A stretch of DNA of 51,066 nucleotides from the IMG/VR virus record IMGVR_UViG_3300020121_000362, positions 1 to 51,066 of that record. One strand, 5' to 3'. Positions 23,534 to 30,504 of the stretch are shown piece by piece. Every line of letters begins with the position of its first letter. The first letter of the stretch is position 1. The DNA comes from a virus. The position numbers were made by a program, and so were the translations under genes. The notes below the pieces were generated by a model. It had not been told where the DNA came from. It saw only the letters and a list, made by a program, of their open reading frames with translations, and searched no databases.

Positions 23534-24994
23534 ATGGGTGCGCTCTTCGTTTCGGCGTCCGAGATTGAGCTGTACGACCTGTGCCCCAGGAAATGGGCGT
23601 TTGCATATTTAGAAGGGCTGCGCCCGCCTCCGAACGAGTCCGCTGCTCTCGGCACGCGCGTGCACAAGATTCTAGAGCAGTGGCTCAAGGACGGAACGGC
23701 TCCTGACCTACTAACGAACGAAGGCGAGATCGCTGCGAGCGGTCTTCATCTTCTGCCGCCGCCTCGGACGCCGACGCTTGTTACTGAGGAGCAGTTCAGC
23801 TTCACCTCTAGAAGGGCTTGGTATTCGGGATACAAAGATTTTCGATACCGCGACGCAAACGGGCTCCTACACGTGGGGGATCACAAAACTACAAAATCTG
23901 CCACTTGGATGAAGACGACGGACGAGATTCTGGCTCACCCCCAAGCTTTGATCTACAGCGTCGATGAGTTCTTTCGAAACCCGCAGGACGATCGTCTGTC
24001 GCTCGATTGGATCTACTATAAGACGACCGGCTCACGAAAAGCCGAACCTCGTTTTCAGATCGTGACCAAGCAAACGGTCGCTGAGATGTTTTTCGAGCAC
24101 GTCGATCCAGTCGCCGGGCAGATCACGGCGCTCCACGACACGCCGCCTGGCACGTCCGCGCTCGAGTTCCCTCCCGACTTCCGAGCCTGTGAGGCTTTCG
24201 GAGGTTGCGCGTTCCTTTCGATTTGTAACCCAACCCCAACCCAGAGAATTCAAGCAACCATGACCCAAGCCGGACTTTCCCTCACTGACAAACTTAAGGC
24301 GATGAAGAACAACCGAGCTCCGAGCCCGATCCATCCCCCGGAGGCGTTTCAGGCGCCGGCCCCGGCGGTGGCAGCTCAGATGCCTCAGATGCCCGCAATG
24401 GCGCCTCAGGCTTCGCCGATGCAATTCACCCTTCCGACGCCTCAGGGCGCGCCCGTGGCGCCGCAGGCGGTCGTGCCGGTGCAGCAACAGTTCTATCCTC
24501 CTGTCGAGGCTCAGGCGGCGCCACAGGTGCCCTTTCAGCCTGTGGCAGGGCCAGGGATGGCTCCTCAGGTGCCTTTCCAACCTGTGCCCCAACCCCCGCC
24601 CGCACCGGCAGCCACGCCCGAGCCCCCGGCCGCTCCCAAGAAGGCGCGAGGACGCCCTAAGGGTTCGACGGCCGAGGCCGCCTTGAGCAACGGCGGTTTC
24701 ATACTCTACGTCGGCTGCGCACCGATCGGTTGCAACGTGACGAACGCTCTCGAGTACGTGAACGCTGCGCACGATCAGTTGAGAGCAGCGCGTGGTGTTA
24801 CTCACTACCGGGAAATGGAATTCGGCAAAGGACCGGGCGAGCTCTGTGCGGCGCTCGAGGCGCTCCTCGCGCTCTGTGAAGGAACGCCGAACGCGCCCAC
24901 GGGTGACGTCGTGCTCGGCGGCGCGCAGATCGAGGAAGACACGGCGTCGGTTTGGTTCTCGAAGGCGGCAAAAATCGTGAGAGCGTTTCGATGA
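23534..24994 (+). CDS. Cas4/RecB-like Fe-S exonuclease with AT-hook and C-terminal domain
   Basis: 486 residues. SASEIELYDLCPRKWAFAYL (first Cys), GTRVHKILEQWLKDG (His), LLHVGDHKTTKS (the D..xK active site), HPQALIYSVDEF (QxxxY) and FRACEAFGGCAFLSIC, which supplies three more Cys for a 4Fe-4S cluster, as in Cas4 and AddB. After residue ~245 comes a Pro/Gln/Met-rich linker, a KKARGRPKGST AT-hook, and a ~110-residue C-terminal domain (FILYVGCAPIGCNVTNALEY) that I do not recognise. Likely processes DNA ends for recombination with the next gene product. Confidence 0.8.
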   Translation: MGALFVSASEIELYDLCPRKWAFAYLEGLRPPPNESAALGTRVHKILEQWLKDGTAPDLLTNEGEIAASGLHLLPPPRTPTLVTEEQFSFTSRRAWYSGYKDFRYRDANGLLHVGDHKTTKSATWMKTTDEILAHPQALIYSVDEFFRNPQDDRLSLDWIYYKTTGSRKAEPRFQIVTKQTVAEMFFEHVDPVAGQITALHDTPPGTSALEFPPDFRACEAFGGCAFLSICNPTPTQRIQATMTQAGLSLTDKLKAMKNNRAPSPIHPPEAFQAPAPAVAAQMPQMPAMAPQASPMQFTLPTPQGAPVAPQAVVPVQQQFYPPVEAQAAPQVPFQPVAGPGMAPQVPFQPVPQPPPAPAATPEPPAAPKKARGRPKGSTAEAALSNGGFILYVGCAPIGCNVTNALEYVNAAHDQLRAARGVTHYREMEFGKGPGELCAALEALLALCEGTPNAPTGDVVLGGAQIEEDTASVWFSKAAKIVRAFR

Positions 24995-25060
24995 ATTGAA
25001 ACATCGGACGTTCGTCGAACAGTCGGATGCACGAGCATCAATCAAAAAGGAAAAAGGTAA

Positions 25061-25714
25061 ATGGGAAAAGTAGCTTTAAAACCAGCGGAGACCACGAAGG
25101 TTCCCGCGCTGATCGAAGTTCCGGATATCGAAACGCAGATCGTACCCTTTTACTTGAAGGGGTTGAGCCCACTCTTGGTCAACAACTTCAGCGAGAAGAG
25201 CAAGGCTCAGCTCGAAGGGGAGAGCACTGGCAAAATCAACAAGGGAAAACTTGGTGCCAAAGGAAAGCCTCCTCGCGATCCGGAAGCGGAGTTTCAAGCT
25301 GCTCGCGTCTTAAACGACGATGGCCGCGATTGCATCCCGGCGCGGTGGATTAAGCAAGCATTGGTCACTGCCGCCGGCATGTCCGACGTCAACATCGATC
25401 AGAAGGTCGTGCAGCGTACATTGTTCGTTCGAGGGGACTTGATCCCCATCGAATGCAAAAAGGGTCCGAGGATGCGTACCGACTGGGTACGACGAGGCCG
25501 GTGGAACGCAAAGGTGCCGATGCAGTGCTACCGAGCGGAGTTCGTCGACTGGTCGATCAAGATTCAGATCGAGTTCGAACCTAAGCTCATTTCGCATGCT
25601 TGGTTGGTTTTCTTGGTGCGCCGCGCTGGGCTCTCGGTTGGGCTCTGTGAGTGGCGTCCCGAGAAGAAAGGCGAGATGGGCCGGTTCGACATTGTGATGT
25701 CTCCGGCGAAGTAA
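25061..25714 (+). CDS. Conserved phage protein paired with the Cas4-like nuclease
   Basis: 217 residues, with AAAGGAAAAAGG before ATG 25061. FYLKGLSPLLVNNFSEKSKA near the N terminus, CIPARWIKQALVTAAGMSDV, RTLFVRGDLIPIECKKGPRM, RTDWVRR, and a C-terminal VGLCEWRPEKKGEMGRFDIV. From memory this type of protein often accompanies Cas4-like exonucleases in phage recombination modules, and its opening vaguely recalls Cas7-type RNA-binding proteins. A nucleic-acid binding or annealing role is a guess. Confidence 0.55.
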   Translation: MGKVALKPAETTKVPALIEVPDIETQIVPFYLKGLSPLLVNNFSEKSKAQLEGESTGKINKGKLGAKGKPPRDPEAEFQAARVLNDDGRDCIPARWIKQALVTAAGMSDVNIDQKVVQRTLFVRGDLIPIECKKGPRMRTDWVRRGRWNAKVPMQCYRAEFVDWSIKIQIEFEPKLISHAWLVFLVRRAGLSVGLCEWRPEKKGEMGRFDIVMSPAK

Positions 25715-25715
25715 A

Positions 25716-26066
25716 CGAGCAGTAGCCGATGCGAGCTGAGACGACATCGAGACGAGCCGATGCGACTAGATGCGAAACGAATCGCGGTAGTCGACCTGAG
25801 CCGAGCCGAGAGGCGACGACCCGAGACGAATCGACACGAGACGAACCGCAGTAACCGATTCGACCCGAGCCGAACTGATGCGAGCCGACACGACTGGACT
25901 CGAGGCGAAACGAGTCGCAGTAACCGAATCGAGCCGAGCTGATGCGAGCTGAGGTGAGCCGATCTGAACCGAAGCGAGAGGCAGTAACCGATACGAGGCG
26001 ACTCGAACCGAGCCGACACGAACCGATTCGACTCGATACGATTCGAACGGCAGTACACGAACCGAG
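25716..26066. repeat. Array of degenerate CGANN pentamers with CAGTAACC-type markers every 64-69 bp
   Basis: About 350 bp with roughly 50 CGA trinucleotides, mostly spaced by five bases (CGANN CGANN ...), with CTGAN variants. A marker resets the five-base phase: CAGTAGCC (25720), CGGTAGTC (25785), CAGTAACC (25849, 25918 and 25982) and CAGTACAC (26051), at intervals of 65, 64, 69, 64 and 69 bp. The plus strand has few T. No plus-strand gene spans it; two minus frames stay open only because NNTCG repeats avoid stops. It ends just before the AGGAG of the gene at 26081. Function unknown. Confidence 0.8.
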
Positions 26067-26080
26067 CCGCAGGAGAAAAA

Positions 26081-26647
26081 ATGACAGCAACCGCGCCGAC
26101 TGTACGCGAATTTGTGATCGGAAACCGCGACGGTTTTCGTGGCGTCAATAAAAAAGACGTCGCGCCTTTCGTGGCGGTTCTGTCTGACATCGCCAAAAAG
26201 ATAGGACCGCCAGGAGAGATCCCTGCTTTCGAATGGCGCAAAGAGCTTCTGGCTAGAGCTAAACCTAAAGACAGCCCGATACACAACAAGTTCACGTGGG
26301 ACGACAACATCGCGGGGGAGAAGTATCGCCATCACCAGGCGGCTTACTACATTCGCGATTTCGACTTTCAGTACGTGGACGAGCGTGGGAAAGCCGCCAA
26401 GAAGGTTCGGTGGCTCCAAACGATCAAACTAGTGAAATCAGACGGGCAAGCGCAGCAAAGAGCGCCGATGACCATGCCGGACGTGCTCTCGGACGAGCGC
26501 GCTCTTGAAAACGTAGTCGAAACAGCATTGGGCGAAATGCAGTCTTGGGTTCGTAGATACGAAGCTTTGGAAAGCGTCGCCAAGCTCGCGCCGATCTTCC
26601 GCGCCGCAAGGAAAGTGCTGGCTAAGACTGTTGTGCTAAAAAAGTAA
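26081..26647 (+). CDS. Conserved phage protein of unknown function
   Basis: 188 residues, AGGAG six bases before ATG 26081. Contains KFTWDDNIAGEKYRHHQAAY followed by YIRDFDFQYVDERG, a 'WDDxxAxxxYRxxQA' element found in other small phage proteins of replication modules. The C-terminal third is helical (WVRRYEALESVAKLAPIFRA). Between the pentamer array and the helicase gene. Confidence 0.5.
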   Translation: MTATAPTVREFVIGNRDGFRGVNKKDVAPFVAVLSDIAKKIGPPGEIPAFEWRKELLARAKPKDSPIHNKFTWDDNIAGEKYRHHQAAYYIRDFDFQYVDERGKAAKKVRWLQTIKLVKSDGQAQQRAPMTMPDVLSDERALENVVETALGEMQSWVRRYEALESVAKLAPIFRAARKVLAKTVVLKK

Positions 26648-26653
26648 AAATTC

Positions 26654-28438
26654 GTGTCTGACCCCATCGACCTCTCCAACATCTTCGCCGCCGTTGCCGA
26701 AGCAACCAACGGCGCGAGGCGAGGCACCGCTCTCGGTAAGATCCGAGAAGCCGAAGGCGTGCGGCACACGCCCGAGCTCGACAGGATCATCATGATCCCA
26801 CGGCGCGTGCCGCTCACGCCCGACGAGGAAGCGGAACGGATCGATCTGCTCACGAACCATCTCCGCACGCCGGGCGGAACGATGCGGCTCCGCTCGGTGC
26901 AGGCCCAAGCTCTCTGCGAGATGCACGACTACCAAGGGCTCTTCGGACCGATTCGAGTCTCCGGTGGGAAGACCCTCATCTCCTTGCTAGCGCCGCTCGT
27001 ACTCGAATCTCCACGGCCGATGCTTATCACCCCAGCGGCGCTCATCGAAAAAACAAGAACCGAAGCTAGGAAGTACGCTCAGCACTGGCAGCTCCCGCCG
27101 CTCCTTCACATGGCGAGCTACCAGGCTCTCGGTCGCGTCTCCGGCGCGGAGACGCTAGAGAAGGCGAACCCTGACCTCATCATCTGTGACGAGGCGCACA
27201 AGCTCAAGAACAAGCGCGCCGCCGTCACGAAGCGCGTCGCGAGGTACATGCACGACCACCCAGAGACGCGCATGGTCATCTTGACCGGCACGATTTCGAA
27301 GCGAAGCTTGCACGACTTCGCGCACCTCTTGCTCTGGTCCTTGAAGCTCCGGACGCCGCTTCCACGACACTGGACCGAGCTAGAGGCGTGGGCGCTTGCG
27401 ATCGACGAGCGACCGAACGCGATCGTTCCGCCTCTTCACCCAGGGGCGATCTTGATGCTTGCGACCGAGGAAGACACCGGTGACGTGACGCAACGCGCTC
27501 GCATCGCCGTTCGTAGGCGGATCAACGACACGCCTGGTGTCGTGACGGCTTCGGGTGAGGGTTGCAACGTCAGCCTTCGTGTTCAAGGTCATGTTGTCGA
27601 AACGACGGAAGTGACGACCGCTGCGTTCGAAAGACTCCGTGATCGGTGGGAAACGCCTGACGGCGGGCCCTTGAGCGACGGGTTTGCGATCTGGCGTCAC
27701 GCTCGCGAGCTCGCGCTCGGTTTCTTCTACAGATGGGAGATTCGACCGCCTGACGAGTGGCTCGAAGCGAAGAAGGCATGGTCCGCGTTCTGTCGCAAGA
27801 TCCTGAAGACTAATCAACGCCGGCTCGACTCCGAGATGCAGGTCGCACTCGCGTGCAAGGACCATCCCGAGTGGTATGGCGACCAGGAATACAAGGCGTG
27901 GGTCGCGATTCGGGATTCGTTCAAGCCGAAGACCGTCGCGGTGCCGTTCGACGACTCCGTTCTCGAGTACGTGACGAAGTGGGCCGAGAAGCACGGTGGT
28001 CTCGTTTGGTGTGAGCACATTGACTTCGCTGAGCGTTTGTCGGCGAACACGGGGCTACCTTACTTTGCGGGCGAGGGCTTAGACGCGAATGGAAATTCGG
28101 TTGAGAGCTTCGACGGCACGTGCGCTATTCTTTCGATCGAGGCAAACCGAGAGGGGCGGAACCTGCAACGCTTCTCGCATAGCCTCGTTGCCTCGCCGAT
28201 GCAGCAGGGTGACCGGTTGCAGCAGCTTCTCGCGCGTACGCACCGCGACGGGCAAGAGGCGGATGAAGTGATCTGTGATGTCGTGATTTCGTGTGCCGAA
28301 CACGTAGACGCGATGCGCATCATACAGAGCGACGCCCAGTACCAAGAGGACATCACCGGGGACCGGCAGAAACTTCAGCTCGCGGACATCATTGTCCCGA
28401 ACACGATGCACTTGAAAGGAGCGGTTTGGAACAGATGA
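26654..28438 (+). CDS. SF2 (SNF2-like) DNA helicase/translocase
   Basis: 594 residues from GTG 26654. Motifs in order: Q-type region RSVQAQALCEMHDYQGLFGP, motif I RVSGGKTLISLLAP (GGKT in place of GxGKT), Ia MLITPAALIEKTR, II LIICDEAHKLKNKRAA (DEAH), III MVILTGTISKRSLHD, V AILSIEANREGRNLQRF, VI QQGDRLQQLLARTHRDGQE. Layout resembles phage SNF2-type helicases that replace UvsW-like functions. Probable role in replication restart or recombination. Overlaps the next gene as ATGA. Confidence 0.8.
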   Translation: MSDPIDLSNIFAAVAEATNGARRGTALGKIREAEGVRHTPELDRIIMIPRRVPLTPDEEAERIDLLTNHLRTPGGTMRLRSVQAQALCEMHDYQGLFGPIRVSGGKTLISLLAPLVLESPRPMLITPAALIEKTRTEARKYAQHWQLPPLLHMASYQALGRVSGAETLEKANPDLIICDEAHKLKNKRAAVTKRVARYMHDHPETRMVILTGTISKRSLHDFAHLLLWSLKLRTPLPRHWTELEAWALAIDERPNAIVPPLHPGAILMLATEEDTGDVTQRARIAVRRRINDTPGVVTASGEGCNVSLRVQGHVVETTEVTTAAFERLRDRWETPDGGPLSDGFAIWRHARELALGFFYRWEIRPPDEWLEAKKAWSAFCRKILKTNQRRLDSEMQVALACKDHPEWYGDQEYKAWVAIRDSFKPKTVAVPFDDSVLEYVTKWAEKHGGLVWCEHIDFAERLSANTGLPYFAGEGLDANGNSVESFDGTCAILSIEANREGRNLQRFSHSLVASPMQQGDRLQQLLARTHRDGQEADEVICDVVISCAEHVDAMRIIQSDAQYQEDITGDRQKLQLADIIVPNTMHLKGAVWNR

Positions 28439-28647
28439 AAGCAGCGATGCTCTATCACAGCACGGACGATTGGTGTCACCTTTGCGGGGAGCGTACAGCA
28501 CCTACAGTAGACATTTGGTACCCGGATAATGCTGAACACGACAGTCCGGTGGAGCCAGGACCGCTTCATAGTGGACGTCATTACATTCGGATTTGCAGCA
28601 CGTGTGCGTGTCGCATACAAAACGTAGCTGCTAAGCCGACTCGTTGA
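28435..28647 (+). CDS. Small zinc-finger-like protein
   Basis: 70 residues from ATG 28435 in an ATGA overlap. Two Cys pairs, DDWCHLCGERTAP and RICSTCACRI, with HYI between them suggest a treble-clef or zinc-ribbon. A/T-richer than the helicase gene. Confidence 0.5.
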   Translation: MKAAMLYHSTDDWCHLCGERTAPTVDIWYPDNAEHDSPVEPGPLHSGRHYIRICSTCACRIQNVAAKPTR

Positions 28648-28654
28648 GGACAAC

Positions 28655-29053
28655 ATGACGTTCCCGATAATGACTCCAGCACAAATATCTGAATGTGGAT
28701 GTCTGCCTTGTTCGCCAAGAGGCTGTTACTGCGCAGAGTGTCGTGCCGGAAAAGCTTGCACAATCGAACCAGATCAGGTGGAGACGTGTCGTGAATGGCT
28801 TCGGTTGTACGCCAAGCCTCTTTCGTATTTTCCAAAAAACGGACGACGTATCGGAAGTTACGGTTACAAGCACGATGTGGAGAACTGGAGCAGTGCGCGC
28901 GGTAAGCACAAGTACATTGCAAACGGAGCGTTTATCCTTGCTGCGTTTCGTGAAGGATTTTGGGTGAAAGCAACGGGCATCAATGCAGTGTTCAATTTTT
29001 CGGTACCGAAGCAGTTGACGAAAAAGTCATGTGGTCAAGAGAAGGAAACCTGA
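28655..29053 (+). CDS. Conserved phage protein with Cys-rich N terminus
   Basis: 132 residues, ATG 28655. N-terminal Cys cluster (CGCLPCSPRGCYCAECRAGK), then GSYGYKHDVENWS and YIANGAFILAAFREGF; the 'YGYKHxxE...NGAFI.AA' pattern is familiar from short phage proteins of unknown role. Function not known. Confidence 0.5.
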   Translation: MTFPIMTPAQISECGCLPCSPRGCYCAECRAGKACTIEPDQVETCREWLRLYAKPLSYFPKNGRRIGSYGYKHDVENWSSARGKHKYIANGAFILAAFREGFWVKATGINAVFNFSVPKQLTKKSCGQEKET

Positions 29054-29054
29054 T

Positions 29055-29128
29055 CGCGAACGACACACGATGCTTGTCGCCAAGAGTTTCTGGCCTGGCT
29101 CGTGTGTCGTTCGCGGGAATTTTTCCCG
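29055..29128. promoter_or_regulatory. Two adjacent hairpins before the ssDNA-binding-like gene
   Basis: A perfect 16-bp inverted repeat (CGCGAACGACACACGA at 29055-29070 with its complement at 29100-29115, loop 29 nt) is followed at once by a second hairpin, CGGGAA TTT TTCCCG (29114-29128). The second includes a run of five T, so the pair could act as a terminator or attenuator, or as a binding site for the product of the gene that starts at 29149. Confidence 0.5.
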
Positions 29129-29148
29129 TCTACGAAAAGGAATATCAA

Positions 29149-29922
29149 ATGCCCCCCATCGATTGGTCTCAAATTGGAAATGCACCGATTTTCGAACGTG
29201 GAAACTATTTCAACCCAGGAAGGTACAAGCTCCGCTTGCTCCGGTGTCTGAGCAAGCAGACGCAAAAAGTTGGAGTGGCGTTCATAGCCGAATTCGAAGT
29301 CTTGGAGAGTGACAACCCCGCGCACCCGATCGGGAGCAAGGGGACGTACTTCGTCAAGATGGCTCAACAGCAGCAAGCGTTTTCCAACATCCTCGAGATG
29401 ATGGCGGCGCTTCTCGGGTTCGACATCACGAACAAAGAACACGTTATGCAAATCGATCAGCAACTGAGGCCCCAGCTTGCGGGGCTCATGACGGCGCTCG
29501 AGACGCAGGGCACGGCCGTGCTCGGCGGACGCGAGACGATTTCCGTCGAGTGTCGGATCACGCTGACCAAGCAGCAGAGGGAGTTCACGCTTCACGTGTG
29601 GACGCCGTGGACACCTCCGTCTGGTTGGCAGCCGGTTCCGACGCCGGCAGTGGCGCAGATGCCTCAGAGGACAGCGGTGCAACCCGCGGCTGCTCCCCAG
29701 GGGTATCCGGCTGCGTACGCCCCACCGGCGTTCGCGCAGCCTGCGCTAGTACAGCCCACATGGCCTCAGACACAACCTGCGCAACAGGCACCGGCCTACG
29801 CGCCGCAGCCGCAGGCACAGCCGGCGTTCCAGGCACCGGCACCTCAGCAAGGGCAAGCCCCTTACGGGACGCCTGGCATGCCCCCGGCGGGTACGTTGCC
29901 TCCGTGGATGACCCCTAGGTGA
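29149..29922 (+). CDS. ssDNA-binding-like phage protein with Pro/Gln/Ala-rich tail
   Basis: 257 residues from ATG 29149, preceded by AAAAGGAA; a longer open frame crosses the hairpins and was rejected. Residues ~15-165 look like an OB-fold phage protein: ERGNYFNPGRYKLRLLRCLS, AFIAEFEVLESDNPAHPIGS, KGTYFVKM and AFSNILEMMAALLG. The last ~90 residues are low complexity, rich in Ala, Pro and Gln (PAYAPQPQAQPAFQAPAPQQ), ending PPWMTPR, not the acidic SSB tip. Similar linker composition to the Cas4-like protein. Function inferred from fold-like pattern and position before the polymerase. Confidence 0.55.
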   Translation: MPPIDWSQIGNAPIFERGNYFNPGRYKLRLLRCLSKQTQKVGVAFIAEFEVLESDNPAHPIGSKGTYFVKMAQQQQAFSNILEMMAALLGFDITNKEHVMQIDQQLRPQLAGLMTALETQGTAVLGGRETISVECRITLTKQQREFTLHVWTPWTPPSGWQPVPTPAVAQMPQRTAVQPAAAPQGYPAAYAPPAFAQPALVQPTWPQTQPAQQAPAYAPQPQAQPAFQAPAPQQGQAPYGTPGMPPAGTLPPWMTPR

Positions 29923-29932
29923 AGTGAAAGAG

Positions 29933-29957
29933 CCCGCCCTGGTGAACCTAGGGCGGG
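29933..29957 (+). terminator. GC-rich hairpin after the ssDNA-binding-like gene
   Basis: CCCGCCCT (29933-29940) and AGGGCGGG (29950-29957), a perfect 8-bp stem with a 9-nt loop, eleven bases after the stop at 29922. No T-run follows, so it may only pause transcription or stabilise the upstream mRNA. Confidence 0.4.
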
Positions 29958-29969
29958 GCGAAGTTCCGG

Positions 29970-30503
29970 ATGAAAAACTCCACCCACACCCGCCTGGAAC
30001 GAGAACGTTATCGTGATCGTAAACGCGCAGGGATTTGTGTGCGTTGTGGCAAAGTTCCGCCCGAACAGGGGCGAGCACAGTGTGCCCAATGCCGAACTCG
30101 TCGATTAGGGGAAGGCAAGAAGTGGCGCGCCGCTAATCTGGAAAAAGCGAGAAATTATCACAAACAAAATCCAGAAAGACACAAAGCAAGAGCAGCAGCT
30201 TGGAGAGCGAGAAACCCGGAAAGAATCAAAAAGATTTTGCAAAACGCAAAACTCAAAAGGTACGGAATTTCTTTTGAGCAGTACACGAAAAGGTCAGTTG
30301 CTCAAAACGGTGTTTGCGCCATTTGCAGAAAACCAGAAACTTGGATTGTTAAAGGCACGTTGGCGTTGTTGTCGGTAGATCATGATCACGAAACAGGTAG
30401 AGTTCGTGGATTGCTTTGCCACTCGTGCAACCTAGGGCTGGGACATTTTAAAGACGATGCGTTGATGCTTCGTGCGGCTGCAAACTATTTGGAGGCGGTT
30501 TAG
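29970..30503 (+). CDS. Endonuclease VII-like homing nuclease with N-terminal zinc-ribbon
   Basis: 177 residues, ATG 29970. N-terminal GICVRCGKVPPEQGRAQCAQ followed by CRTRR (two CxxC pairs) and a long basic helix (YHKQNPERHKARAAAWRARN). The C-terminal ~70 residues are endonuclease VII: NGVCAICRKPE, SVDHDHETGRVRGLLCHSCN and LGLGHFKDDALMLRAAANYL. It is A-rich compared with its neighbours and lies between the SSB-like and polymerase genes; the polymerase Shine-Dalgarno is inside its last codons. Confidence 0.8.
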   Translation: MKNSTHTRLERERYRDRKRAGICVRCGKVPPEQGRAQCAQCRTRRLGEGKKWRAANLEKARNYHKQNPERHKARAAAWRARNPERIKKILQNAKLKRYGISFEQYTKRSVAQNGVCAICRKPETWIVKGTLALLSVDHDHETGRVRGLLCHSCNLGLGHFKDDALMLRAAANYLEAV

Positions 30504-30504
30504 G

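Noticed and set aside
24032-25045. 337-residue minus-strand ORF
   Set aside because: Antisense to the Cas4-like gene, Arg/His-rich, no motifs.
25716-26066. CRISPR array
   Set aside because: Repeats are degenerate pentamers with short markers; there are no exact 24-40-bp repeats with unique spacers and no cas1 or effector genes. The Cas4-like protein is a phage exonuclease type.
25564-26419. Long minus-strand ORFs across the pentamer array
   Set aside because: They exist because NNTCG repeats contain no stop codons; the Ser/Arg/Leu-rich translation is not protein-like and would run antisense to two real genes.
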